Positions 6,792-13,133 are shown, numbered from the stretch's first letter. The stretch: DNA of 17,911 nucleotides from Candidatus Jorgensenbacteria bacterium (GCA_016234345.1 JACRFG010000082.1:1-17911), one strand, 5' to 3'. Notes: generated by a model not told the origin, from the sequence alone. A program made the numbers and translations.

Positions 6792-7025
6792 CTAAGGAGA
6801 AATATCTTGTTGAACAGCTTCGTTTCCTCTCAAGTATTCCCCTTTATCGTTATATACATAAAGGATGTCTTCCATGGAACCGGTTCGTTTCTTATTATGT
6901 TCGTCGGCGATAGCAAAGGCCTCTGCTTCAGTGTCACAATCTTTCACGAGATGATCCTCGTGCGAGAAAAGATCGACTCTCACAACTCTTACCTTACCCT
7001 TCGGTGCAATAAGTACGGTGGCCAC
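6792..7025 (-). CDS. Conserved-looking small protein, 77 aa, unknown function
   Basis: The start is GTG at 7025 with an excellent ribosome-binding site (AAGAAGGGAG) about 6 bases upstream. Sequence features are VRVVRVDLFSHEDHLVKDCD, then TEAEAFAIADEHNKKRTGSM, then DILYVYNDKGEYLRG. This reads as a compact alpha/beta fold: two strands, a helix with the 'A.A.ADEHNKKR' pattern, and a two-stranded end. I associate this arrangement with small hypothetical proteins seen in Patescibacteria and phages, but know no assigned function. It has its own promoter (7074-7101) and terminator (6729-6778). No membrane helix or signal peptide. Confidence 0.72.
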   Translation of the reverse strand: MATVLIAPKGKVRVVRVDLFSHEDHLVKDCDTEAEAFAIADEHNKKRTGSMEDILYVYNDKGEYLRGNEAVQQDISP

Positions 7026-7073
7026 TTTTTACTCCCTTCTTAAATTATTAATGGCTATAAAGAACGTTGATAT

Positions 7074-7101
7074 ATCATATGCAAAAACCACACCTTGTCA
7101 A
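7074..7101 (-). promoter_or_regulatory. Strong promoter of the 77-aa protein gene
   Basis: -35 TTGACA (7096-7101), 16-base spacer, -10 TATGAT (7074-7079) on the minus strand. The -35 lies 9 bases past the stop of the gene ending at 7111. Confidence 0.75.
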
Positions 7102-7110
7102 TTCAAAACG

Positions 7111-7353
7111 CTATATTTCTTCTTCTTTCTTTTTTCTACCCGGCAGATCAGACGCATTGATCGACTTTTTGCCGATCTTTATAGGTTCCGGAGAATTATT
7201 ATTAAAATGCCGTTTTATTTCTGCGCCGGTCACTGGTCCAATCACGCCTGCCTCATTGAATAAGGCTGTGTCTCCAAAAGGGCAATCGCAAGGAAGGTCG
7301 TTATTGCCGGTCTCGATAACACCGGAATCGCCGCATTTTTCACATTTCGCCAT
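7111..7353 (-). CDS. Small zinc-ribbon-like protein, 80 aa
   Basis: 80 residues from ATG at 7353, chosen over the adjacent TTG at 7356 because AGGAA sits 6 bases before the ATG. It begins with C4-x2-C7-G-D-S-G and continues to C22-D-C24-P, i.e. a CxxC...CxC pair as in DnaJ-type or ribbon zinc sites, with the CxxCGDSG element typical of DnaJ cysteine repeats. The remainder is a polar linker and a lysine/glutamate-rich tail (GRKKKEEEI). A structural zinc knuckle is likely; the partner or nucleic acid target is unknown. It stands alone, and no clear terminator separates it from the next promoter at 7101. Confidence 0.66.
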   Translation of the reverse strand: MAKCEKCGDSGVIETGNNDLPCDCPFGDTALFNEAGVIGPVTGAEIKRHFNNNSPEPIKIGKKSINASDLPGRKKKEEEI

Positions 7354-7413
7354 CAATGTTCCTTTCTATATCTGTCCAAGGATCTGAATAAACAATGGCA
7401 AAAGATTCAAGCT

Positions 7414-7447
7414 GCGTCAATTCATATCGTTATGCATAACCGAACAA
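7414..7447 (+). repeat. Copy 1 of a two-block repeat shared with the Nfu-like gene
   Basis: GCGTCAATTCATATCG (7414-7429) and ATAACCGAACAA (7436-7447), separated by 6 bases. They occur in the same order at 17571-17586 and 17595-17606, separated by 8 bases. Here the blocks are intergenic; there they lie in codons of the Nfu-like gene. Not an obvious regulatory site. Confidence 0.55.
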
Positions 7448-7474
7448 AAAAGCCAGAAACGTATCTGGCTTTTT
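7447..7474. terminator. Terminator after the 68-aa Cys-rich protein gene
   Basis: AAAAGCCAGA / TCTGGCTTTT with loop AACGTA, 11-bp stem. U-runs exist on both transcripts. It lies 19 bases after the minus-strand stop at 7494. Confidence 0.85.
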
Positions 7475-7493
7475 ATAATACAAACCCTCACCT

Positions 7494-7700
7494 CTAATCT
7501 AAAATATCCAAATCAAGATCACCCATGATGCCACTAACGATGTTTCCGACAAACGGATTGCTGATCACGTCTGCCGCCGCATCAATGATATCGATAATAA
7601 AATCGCTGTCATTGTACAATATTGATTCTCCGTTCTTTTGCGGACAAATATGGTTTTCACCTGATTCCAAACGTTTCTTACAAAGCCTGCATTCTTTCAT
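7494..7700 (-). CDS. Small zinc-binding-motif protein with acidic tail, 68 aa
   Basis: The start is ATG at 7700, with GAGAGGGG 5 bases upstream; the longer TTG start would lie inside that ribosome-binding site. The N-terminal metal site C4-x2-C7...H17-x-C19-P is a one-zinc ribbon. It is followed by a hydrophobic and acidic segment (DFIIDIIDAAADVISNPFVG, then DLDLDILD) that should be helical. Zinc-ribbon plus a short amphipathic domain is common in small hypothetical membrane-associated or regulatory proteins; I do not recognise a named family. It has its own extended -10 promoter at 7772-7800. Confidence 0.66.
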   Translation of the reverse strand: MKECRLCKKRLESGENHICPQKNGESILYNDSDFIIDIIDAAADVISNPFVGNIVSGIMGDLDLDILD

Positions 7701-7771
7701 GACTACCCCTCTCAATTAGTAACGTGGGTTTTGTGTACTGCTAAACGAAATTGTTCCTATATACTAAATAA

Positions 7772-7800
7772 ATCCTAGCATAATTACCTTATATAGTCAA
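7772..7800 (-). promoter_or_regulatory. Promoter of the 68-aa Cys-rich protein gene
   Basis: -35 TTGACT (7795-7800), 17-base spacer, -10 TAGGAT (7772-7777) preceded by TGC (extended -10), minus strand. Leader about 65 bases. Confidence 0.58.
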
Positions 7801-7847
7801 TATAGCTATAATGATTGATAATACAACGAAGGGATTTGAAATGGTTT

Positions 7848-8078
7848 CTATTGTAACCATTGATACCAACCATAAGCATTCGAGACTAAAAATGCCGCCC
7901 ACAACAAAATTTGAGCCCATTCCCTCTTAGGGATCACGTGTAAAAGCCAACAAATGCAGCTTAACACCCACACCGGCCAGCACCAGATAATCTTATTGGC
8001 ATTTAGCAAAATGCCGATTATCGATAACGTCATCGCTAACCAATTGATTCGTACAAGTAAAAAATCTTTAAATGTCAT
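7848..8078 (-). CDS. Half-size PnuC-like membrane protein, 76 aa
   Basis: The start is ATG at 8078, with AGGA 7 bases upstream; the TTG at 8093 lies on the ribosome-binding site. Three hydrophobic helices are seen at about residues 11-26, 32-48 and 52-72. The pattern N-x-N-K (NANKIIWCWPVWVLSCICWL) and the closing LVSNAYGWYQW resemble the repeat of the nicotinamide mononucleotide transporter family PnuC/SWEET-like ('LN..KN.WGW..WI.SN' ... 'N.YGWY.W'). PnuC itself is about 200-240 residues, so this would be a single triple-helix bundle that must oligomerise. Transport of a small vitamin or nucleotide precursor is inference. A hairpin overlaps the stop codon (7840-7861) but lacks a U-run. Confidence 0.62.
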   Translation of the reverse strand: MTFKDFLLVRINWLAMTLSIIGILLNANKIIWCWPVWVLSCICWLLHVIPKREWAQILLWAAFLVSNAYGWYQWLQ

Positions 8079-8142
8079 CCATGATTCCTGCAAAATTATG
8101 TGAGGATAAATGAATTTTAAAAATAGAGAACTAAAAACAAAA

Positions 8143-8159
8143 TAGCACTTCGTGTGCTA
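8143..8159 (-). terminator. Terminator of the 42-aa microprotein gene
   Basis: TAGCAC / GTGCTA with a 5-base loop, followed on the minus strand by TTTTGTTTTTAG. It lies about 65 bases past the stop at 8225. Confidence 0.7.
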
Positions 8160-8224
8160 AATCACAAGCCAACGCCCTCTCAATTAATACGAGGAGGGGT
8201 CTCTTCCTTACTATCTTACAATCC

Positions 8225-8353
8225 TTACTTTTTGATTTGTTTCCAAAGCCACATACCGAGAAGCACGAGATCGATAATCACCACGATCCACGTGATGAAA
8301 CCGAACCCGCTCGCTCCCCCCATCGTGGTAAATCCGTCACCGTAACCCATCAT
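8225..8353 (-). CDS. Single-pass membrane microprotein, 42 aa
   Basis: A short reading frame with ATG ATG at 8353/8350 and TAA at 8225-8227. It has a Gly/aromatic N-terminus (MMGYGDGFTTMGGASGFGF) then one clean membrane helix (about residues 19-36, ITWIVVIIDLVLLGMWLW), ending in QIKK, a positive-inside anchor. The composition and the LVLLGMWLWKQIKK end are typical of short membrane proteins of Patescibacteria. Evidence that it is expressed: a perfect TATAAT at 8360-8365, 6 bases before the ATG, and a terminator downstream at 8143-8159. There is no Shine-Dalgarno, so the mRNA would be leaderless. It starts 12 bases after the VKOR stop. Function unknown. Confidence 0.62.
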   Translation of the reverse strand: MMGYGDGFTTMGGASGFGFITWIVVIIDLVLLGMWLWKQIKK

Positions 8354-8359
8354 AGTAAT

Positions 8360-8365
8360 ATTATA
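8360..8365 (-). promoter_or_regulatory. -10 box implying a leaderless transcript
   Basis: Perfect TATAAT on the minus strand, directly after the VKOR stop codon and 6 bases before the ATG at 8353, so initiation would fall on or next to the start codon. Confidence 0.5.
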
Positions 8366-8833
8366 CTAAATTAAGGCCTTATCTTTAAATTTCAGTAAGA
8401 TAATGCCCAAACCGAAAAGTATTGTTGAGGTAAAAGCCGAAAAAATACAATAAAGGCAAATTGCTTGTATCACGAACAATTGGAGATATATGAACCACAG
8501 CGACGCAAGAAAACCAACCGGGGTTATACGGGCTATGGCATACAGAATATGGTCTTTTTTCGTATCAACATACGCGATAACTAAAATAAAAATGAATAGA
8601 TAGTAACAAGCGCCGAGTAAGGCGACCGGAATGCCCCCAATCACCGCGTATTGACTTGATGTCACTTTTTCGCAATCAGCGAATACGGAGCAGGTTATCG
8701 GGGTTCCCAGGTAATGTTTAACAGTAAGATACGTGGCGTCTAAAAAGCCAATGAAACTTGCCGTGGCAAAACACCAAACCAACCACTTAGGAATTTGTGT
8801 TTGAGGCTTGCTCGATGATAATTCTGAACTCAT
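8366..8833 (-). CDS. Vitamin K epoxide reductase (VKOR) family protein
   Basis: 155 residues from ATG at 8833, with AAGAAG 5 bases upstream. Starts at 8836 or 8866 are possible but overlap the DsbA gene more or have no ribosome-binding site. It has a four-helix membrane bundle. The loop cysteines C48 and C54 (ITCSVFADCEKV), the Ser/Gly stretch SSQYAVIGGIPVALLG, and the active-site CxxC (C126-L-Y-C129) in the last-but-one helix are all present. Bacterial VKOR replaces DsbB: it re-oxidises the DsbA-type thiol oxidase and passes electrons to quinone. Its 5' end overlaps the DsbA gene by 47 bases, which fits the functional pair. Gene symbol withheld because naming differs between lineages. Confidence 0.92.
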   Translation of the reverse strand: MSSELSSSKPQTQIPKWLVWCFATASFIGFLDATYLTVKHYLGTPITCSVFADCEKVTSSQYAVIGGIPVALLGACYYLFIFILVIAYVDTKKDHILYAIARITPVGFLASLWFIYLQLFVIQAICLYCIFSAFTSTILFGLGIILLKFKDKALI

Positions 8834-9527
8834 CATAGCTTCTTGGATTTTGTATTTTCTTTCCATTCAAAAAGAATGACGGGGTTGCGTTTACGCCGGA
8901 CTTTATGCCACTTTGATAATTATTTTCCACTTTTTCCTTAATTTCCTTTAACGCAAGGTCAGTCTTGAATCGTTCAAGATCAAGCTCAAGGGTTTTGGCA
9001 TATTTTTCGAAAATTTCTTTTGCTCCTATCCGTTCTGACCATTCTCTTTGATTTTCGAAAAGTATATCGTGCATTTCCCAGAATTTCTCCTGTTTCCCGG
9101 CGGCCTCAGCGGCTTCGGCTGCCGAACGAGCATTGCGATGATTCGGTAAAGGGAAGTGACGATATACAAACTTGATCTTATTGCTATATTCTTGGACTAA
9201 TTGTTTAACGAAGGGATAGTAAGTGCCGCAAGCCGGACATTGAAAATCGCTGTACTCAACCAAAATTACCTTTCCTTCTTTGTCACCCTTACTCCAATCC
9301 AAAAGAGAAGCTGTGTCTACTAAAGAAGATGGCTGGCTGGACTCGCCGCCGGTACCAAGCCTAACCATACCCCAAACAGCTCCGCCAATAACAATGACCA
9401 CGACCAACCATAATAAAACTCTCTTTGTCAGTCGTTTATGTTGAAGTCCTTTAACGAATTGCTCTTTTTCTTGGCGTCTCAATTCTCGACGTTCTTGTTT
9501 TGTAAGGTTTTGATAGTTTTCATTCAC
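8787..9527 (-). CDS. Membrane-anchored DsbA-like thiol:disulfide oxidoreductase (Thioredoxin_4)
   Basis: 246 residues if started at GTG 9527; the TTG at 9593 would add 22 atypical residues. The N-terminus is basic (LTKQERRELRRQEKEQ), followed by one signal-anchor helix (about 37-57). The thioredoxin-fold domain follows, with active site C97-P-A-C100 in YSDFQCPACGTYYP, the conserved FVYRHFPLPNH, and the cis-proline loop GVNATPSFFLNGK near the end. The inserted helical domain between CPAC and the cis-Pro has normal length. Role: oxidative folding of exported proteins, with VKOR (8366-8833) as re-oxidising partner. No Shine-Dalgarno precedes the GTG; GATATT lies 8 bases upstream, so a leaderless start is possible but has no good -35. 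Confidence 0.92.
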   Translation of the reverse strand: MNENYQNLTKQERRELRRQEKEQFVKGLQHKRLTKRVLLWLVVVIVIGGAVWGMVRLGTGGESSQPSSLVDTASLLDWSKGDKEGKVILVEYSDFQCPACGTYYPFVKQLVQEYSNKIKFVYRHFPLPNHRNARSAAEAAEAAGKQEKFWEMHDILFENQREWSERIGAKEIFEKYAKTLELDLERFKTDLALKEIKEKVENNYQSGIKSGVNATPSFFLNGKKIQNPRSYDEFRIIIEQASNTNS

Positions 9528-9605
9528 CAATGAAGAATATCGGATTTCAGAAAAAGTTTCCAGTATTATCCACAGATCGCTACTTACTCGCAATCAAAAC
9601 AAAAA

Positions 9606-9624
9606 CCGCTGAGTAGATCAGCGG
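9606..9624 (-). terminator. Terminator of the 80-aa protein / lipoprotein operon
   Basis: CCGCTGA / TCAGCGG, 7-bp stem, 5-base loop, followed on the minus strand by TTTTTGTTTTG. It lies 8 bases after the stop at 9633. Confidence 0.85.
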
Positions 9625-9632
9625 CTAATTTA

Positions 9633-9875
9633 TTACTTTAAAAACTTTTGTATTACTTTCAAAACCTTATCAGCTTCCTCTCTATCACTATCGCGCTCTT
9701 TCTCTGATAAAGCCTCGTAGGACATCCACATCTGCCGTTCCCACCGCTCTGCTTGATCGATGGGAATGGTGTAAGAGCCATCGTCATTTTTGACGCAGAC
9801 CGAAAACAAATATTTCATCCAGTGACTCCAAATAGCATGTTGTATATCTGCGATCTTTTCTCGAATAGAATTCAT
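9633..9875 (-). CDS. Small soluble phage-like protein, 80 aa
   Basis: The start is ATG at 9875, with AGGGTGG about 9 bases upstream. The 47 extra residues of the longer open frame overlap the 55-aa gene upstream and look non-coding. Sequence: REKIADIQHAIWSHWMKYLF, then SVCVKNDDGSYTIPIDQAERW, then LSEKERDSDREEADKVLKVI. It reads as a helical protein with a short beta hairpin (DDGSYTIP). I associate the 'IQHAIWSHWMKYLF...DGSYTIP...LSEKERDSDR.EADK' pattern with a small hypothetical protein common in phages and metagenomes; it has no known function. Last cistron of a likely four-gene unit. Confidence 0.72.
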   Translation of the reverse strand: MNSIREKIADIQHAIWSHWMKYLFSVCVKNDDGSYTIPIDQAERWERQMWMSYEALSEKERDSDREEADKVLKVIQKFLK

Positions 9876-9891
9876 TGTTAGCGACCACCCT

Positions 9892-10059
9892 TCAATCCGT
9901 GGCGTATTCAAAAACAAAATTACCAACAATGGCGCCGATGAATGCTCCCAGAGCAACCGCTTCTCCATAATTACCCGATTGCTTGGTAGCGATAAAAAAT
10001 CCAATAGCTGCACCAATCAATGCTGCAACAAGTACGACAATCAACTTTACCTTTTTCAT
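9892..10059 (-). CDS. Glycine-zipper membrane microprotein, 55 aa
   Basis: A short frame from ATG 10059 to TGA 9892, with a textbook AAAGGAGA 4 bases before the start. It is nearly all hydrophobic: a first helix KLIVVLVAALIGAAIGFFIA (about 5-24), a polar turn TKQSGNYGEA, then VALGAFIGAIVGNFVF (about 35-50). GxxxG-like spacing (G16/G20, G40/G44/G48) marks a glycine-zipper hairpin. Such proteins insert into membranes or oligomerise; I do not recognise this one. It lies 10 bases after the secreted-protein gene and 16 bases before the next ATG, so it is in the middle of the 11134-9633 unit. Confidence 0.75.
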   Translation of the reverse strand: MKKVKLIVVLVAALIGAAIGFFIATKQSGNYGEAVALGAFIGAIVGNFVFEYATD

Positions 10060-10069
10060 GATTCTCCTT

Positions 10070-10558
10070 TCACTTTGGACCCATTTGTTCTCTTAATGTA
10101 GGGGTAATGTAAAGCACTAGTTTACTGATAATGGGGTCAGGAATTTTCGACATCATATCATTCGTAAAATAGTACTCCACATAGGCCGAGACACGATAAT
10201 CGTTAAGTTGTGTAATCTTATTCACGCCATACAGTTCACCATTTTCTATGGTGATGCTCGTTACATCCGTGATCGAACCAAGAAACGTCGGCTCTGATTT
10301 GCCGTCTTTCATTCTCTGACTCAGGAGAACGAGATATCGTTCATACACATCAGACCCAAGACTTTTGGCTGGATAATCAACATATCCGATCGCGGCATAA
10401 ACATAGCTCTTATGAGGTATCGGCGTAAGAACAACGCTTCCATCACGAGATTTGACGGAAGTGATCATTACTCCTTTTTCGGTTTGAGCCAGCGCTTCAT
10501 GTATTACTGTACCGACCAAAACGGTAATCACTACTACAAACAACAAAAAACGTTTCAC
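10070..10558 (-). CDS. Secreted protein of unknown function, 162 aa
   Basis: The start is GTG at 10558, with AAAGGA about 8 bases upstream. The N-terminal signal peptide is MKRFLLFVVVITVLVGTVIH followed by EALA-Q, a standard signal peptidase I site after A25. The mature part (about 137 residues) is beta-rich with no cysteines, e.g. DGSVVLTPIPHKSYVYAAIG and ENGELYGVNKITQLNDYRVS. No domain is recognised. It is the second cistron behind the lipoprotein gene (81-base gap, no terminator seen) and is followed at 10 bases by the 55-aa membrane protein. It probably acts outside the cytoplasmic membrane. Confidence 0.66.
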   Translation of the reverse strand: MKRFLLFVVVITVLVGTVIHEALAQTEKGVMITSVKSRDGSVVLTPIPHKSYVYAAIGYVDYPAKSLGSDVYERYLVLLSQRMKDGKSEPTFLGSITDVTSITIENGELYGVNKITQLNDYRVSAYVEYYFTNDMMSKIPDPIISKLVLYITPTLREQMGPK

Positions 10559-10639
10559 GACAAATTCCTTTCTTTTTAATTAGTGAATTGATAATTGAAG
10601 CAGATTGTTATTTATTTCGTACCGATTTGATTTATCCGA

Positions 10640-11134
10640 TCAATGTTTTTTTCGAAAAGTTCTCAGAATAACAAACAGTCTATCAAGATCGTTTGGATCT
10701 TTACTGTCTGCACTCACACAAATCCTACTGCCGTACGGCCATATTGCAATATAACAGCTTGACGCATCACGATACATAACCATAAAACATTTCATGCCAT
10801 TAATCATTTCATGCGAATAGGTTGCATACAACGCCCTACTCCACTCCGGATCATAAAACGATTCTTTCCCCCACCACCCACGAGCAAATTCAACGCGACA
10901 TACGCCATCAACAAACTTTCTACCTCCATGCATATACATCACAGTAGTATCTTCTCGCATAGATTGTGGTATCTGCATGGTATAGTCAGCGAACGATTCT
11001 TCTTTAGTTAATGTTTGAGATAAAAAAATATCATCCTCAATAACTACCTGTTTGGAAGAAGTACAACCGCACAGTAAAATTCCGAGTGCTAGTACAACAA
11101 AAACAGTCACAACGCCCAAAAACCATCTGAACAC
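10640..11134 (-). CDS. Putative lipoprotein of unknown function, 164 aa
   Basis: The start is GTG at 11134, with AAGAAGGGA about 7 bases upstream. It has a hydrophobic signal (LGVVTVFVVLALGILLCGC) ending in L21-C22-G23-C24. C24 in L-C-G-C-T-S-S would be lipidated; the -2 Cys is unusual but tolerated in lipoboxes. The mature part has four more cysteines (C78, C118, C129, C136 by rough count), a possible substrate for the DsbA/VKOR pair encoded about 2 kb away. Features include YMHGGRKFVDGVCRVEFARG and a C-terminal DSKDPNDLDRLFVILRTF. No known family is recognised. First cistron of the 11134-9633 unit, with a weak promoter at 11175-11203. Confidence 0.66.
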   Translation of the reverse strand: MFRWFLGVVTVFVVLALGILLCGCTSSKQVVIEDDIFLSQTLTKEESFADYTMQIPQSMREDTTVMYMHGGRKFVDGVCRVEFARGWWGKESFYDPEWSRALYATYSHEMINGMKCFMVMYRDASSCYIAIWPYGSRICVSADSKDPNDLDRLFVILRTFRKKH

Positions 11135-11174
11135 AAATTTTCCCTTCTTTGTCTTGTTAAATTAAACTAAAAAT

Positions 11175-11203
11175 ACAGTAATAGATTAATGAGTTTTGGT
11201 CAA
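11175..11203 (-). promoter_or_regulatory. Possible promoter of the lipoprotein operon
   Basis: -35 TTGACC (11198-11203), 17-base spacer, -10 TACTGT (11175-11180), minus strand. The -35 is good, the -10 weak. Confidence 0.35.
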
Positions 11204-11254
11204 TGTTTTCCCACAAAATTGATGAATAATATTCCAGATAAAACATAGAACAAA

Positions 11255-11275
11255 AAGACGCCTCCATGGCGTCTT
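11255..11275 (-). terminator. Terminator of the DUF1152 gene
   Basis: AAGACGCC / GGCGTCTT, 8-bp stem, loop TCCAT, followed on the minus strand by TTTGTTCTATG. It lies 16 bases past the stop at 11292. Confidence 0.75.
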
Positions 11276-11291
11276 ATTTATTTTCATTTTG

Positions 11292-12437
11292 CTAAAAATT
11301 ACTGACCTCAATCAATCCTGATTTCTTCTCCAACGAAAACGACCCCAATGATTCACAGATGACTTTCTCGTCATCTTCAAACATCCACACGGCGTCGCAA
11401 GAACCCTCTCGCATTTCACGCAATCCTTGTGTAATGAGCCCTAACCGATCGTCTCTCGAAAAAAGCGGCGATGGAGTAAGAAACTGATACACACTCCCAT
11501 TCATATGTAGATATTCAAGATTCGGTTCGCAATTGGTTCGGCATTGTACAACTTGTGTTTTTTGAAACCAATCGAGAGGATCAGAACATGCAACCATAAA
11601 AGGATTTTGAATTTTACGAGGATCAATTAGATAGAAATTCTTGCAGAGTGCGGTTTTAATGCGATGAGTGAAATTGCTGTACAGACGCGTTGCACCAAGA
11701 TGAGCTCGAGCTCTATAGGTAAGTGTTAATATCTCATCCGGCGAATTGAATGCCTGGATGGTTACAGGAACAGTTCTCCCCTGCCGTACCGGAGAAATCC
11801 ATTTATTGTACAATCCTTCCCACTCGATCATTGATTCACGAAGCATTGGCAATGACTCCGCTTCTGCTATAAGAAGGGATTGTTCAATCGCTTCGGGCTC
11901 AAGCTCGCCATCAGTTCCCGGTCCGGCCTCATACAGTAAGCCTGGAACGCCAGAATCGATAAACGCCTTGATGGCCATAGCATCAAACATCGGACTCAAT
12001 ACGTGCCGATCTCTCTCGCCACCGTAAAAACAATCTCCCCCAATATCAACCAAAACAAAGTAATCGAACGAATTGGAAAGTTGTTTTAATGTTTCGGAAA
12101 GTCCAGTAGTGCCTCGAGAGAGCGAAAGGCCATAAACCGATCGGGCGTTATATGCCGAGGAATCGCGTACAAGCGCAGCCACAGCTGCATCCACAAAACC
12201 AATCTTTAATTCTTTATCTTTACGATTTATAAAGCGCCCAGAGTCCGGTTGAGTGATAAAAGCACCGGCTATATCAGTAGCTATAACATCATGGCGATGA
12301 AATGGACTCAAAACCCCAGCGAATGCACATTCTTTCCACCTCCATCCTAATTTCCACAACGAAATAGCTGCGAGCGTGCAAGAAAACACGTCATTGCCAC
12401 CGCCAGTACCTAGAAAAAAGACGCGATTTAGATTCAT
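11292..12437 (-). CDS. DUF1152 family protein
   Basis: 381 residues from ATG at 12437, with GGAG 6 bases upstream; the TTG 13 codons earlier lacks a site. The N-terminal strand-loop VFFLGTGGGNDVFSC (about residues 6-20) is a glycine-rich nucleotide-binding-like loop. Mid-protein is FVLVDIGGDCFYGGERDRHV followed by LSPMFDA. The paired GGGNDV and D-x-GGD...SP..DA blocks are the signature I know for DUF1152 (PF06626). The family occurs in archaea and scattered bacteria and is of unknown biochemical function, sometimes found near natural-product or nucleotide genes. The protein is somewhat longer than the usual ~300 residues. No signal peptide. Monocistronic. The Rossmann-like loop suggests binding a nucleotide or sugar phosphate, which is inference. 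Confidence 0.72.
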   Translation of the reverse strand: MNLNRVFFLGTGGGNDVFSCTLAAISLWKLGWRWKECAFAGVLSPFHRHDVIATDIAGAFITQPDSGRFINRKDKELKIGFVDAAVAALVRDSSAYNARSVYGLSLSRGTTGLSETLKQLSNSFDYFVLVDIGGDCFYGGERDRHVLSPMFDAMAIKAFIDSGVPGLLYEAGPGTDGELEPEAIEQSLLIAEAESLPMLRESMIEWEGLYNKWISPVRQGRTVPVTIQAFNSPDEILTLTYRARAHLGATRLYSNFTHRIKTALCKNFYLIDPRKIQNPFMVACSDPLDWFQKTQVVQCRTNCEPNLEYLHMNGSVYQFLTPSPLFSRDDRLGLITQGLREMREGSCDAVWMFEDDEKVICESLGSFSLEKKSGLIEVSNF

Positions 12438-12533
12438 GCAATCTCCAATCAAGTAATAAATATTTTCAAAGGACAAACATAAAATAACACTGCCTTAACC
12501 AAACTACAAGTTTTTACTCAAAATTGATATATA

Positions 12534-12558
12534 AAAACCCCGAGCATGTCGGGGTTTT
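12534..12558 (-). terminator. Terminator of the DEDDh exonuclease gene
   Basis: AAAACCCCGA / TCGGGGTTTT, 10-bp stem, loop GCATG, with T-rich ends on both strands. It lies 26 bases past the stop at 12585. Confidence 0.87.
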
Positions 12559-12584
12559 AATAAACAATTATTGTCGGGCTAAGA

Positions 12585-13133
12585 TTAACCTGCTATGACT
12601 TTTTGTCGCAAACGTCTAAATATCTCTGCCTGACATCGGGCATCATCAAGAGCGTTATGTGTAAGAGATTTAAATGACTTGAATTCTTCTTCTATCTTTC
12701 GCATAGAGGTTTCACTCCACCATTTCTTTTTCGCTACTCCCGCATAATATGCTTTGATATCCCATCCCGAAATACCAAATGGATCATGCCCTAAAAAATG
12801 TTCAAAATACCAATGGACGAACATCCAATCGTACGTTGCGTTAAAAGCCACAAAAACGGGCCGCCCCCACGTTCCGCACACTCCCTGAATCCAATTCGCG
12901 AATCGCCGCATGGCAGAATCGGGGTCTTCACCATCGCTAACCAATCGATCTCGATCCAATCCAGATACAATCATTACTTCAAGGATGAATTTTTCTGATA
13001 TCGGCCTAAACTCGACATAAAAACTAAGATCTGGCCTATCGACAACACATGCGCCGAGCGAAGACATTGAATAATCTCCGGGGATCGGACCATCGGCTTC
13101 GATATCCACCGAAATAAAAACTTCTTTTTTCAA
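12585..13133 (-). CDS. DEDDh-type 3'-5' exonuclease (DnaQ-like)
   Basis: 182 residues from TTG at 13133, with AAAAGGAA 6 bases upstream. ExoI motif: D10 and E12 in ISVDIEADG. ExoII: FNATYDWMF (about 98-106), supplying the second Asp. ExoIII: H-N-A-L-D-D (about 158-163), giving the HxxxxD pair. All four metal-binding acids and the general-base His are present, so it should be active. It lacks a polymerase or DNA-binding domain and resembles stand-alone RNase T/DnaQ-like enzymes. Proofreading, RNA-end trimming or small-oligonucleotide turnover cannot be told apart. The -35 TTGACA of its probable promoter is at 13195-13200. Monocistronic. Confidence 0.86.
   Translation of the reverse strand: MKKEVFISVDIEADGPIPGDYSMSSLGACVVDRPDLSFYVEFRPISEKFILEVMIVSGLDRDRLVSDGEDPDSAMRRFANWIQGVCGTWGRPVFVAFNATYDWMFVHWYFEHFLGHDPFGISGWDIKAYYAGVAKKKWWSETSMRKIEEEFKSFKSLTHNALDDARCQAEIFRRLRQKVIAG

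Noticed and set aside
7018..7387. Plus-strand frames over the zinc-ribbon-like gene
   Set aside because: They cover the promoter at 7074-7101 and the CxxC-containing gene on the other strand, with no ribosome-binding site of their own.
7842..7931. Short plus-strand frame after AAGGGAT near 7830, with a TATAAT upstream
   Set aside because: Only about 29 residues, overlaps the PnuC-like gene antisense, and its peptide has no recognisable feature; it could at most be an antisense transcript.
9876..10016. N-terminal extension of the 80-aa protein up to 10016
   Set aside because: It overlaps the well-supported 55-aa glycine-zipper gene, and the ATG at 9875 has its own ribosome-binding site.
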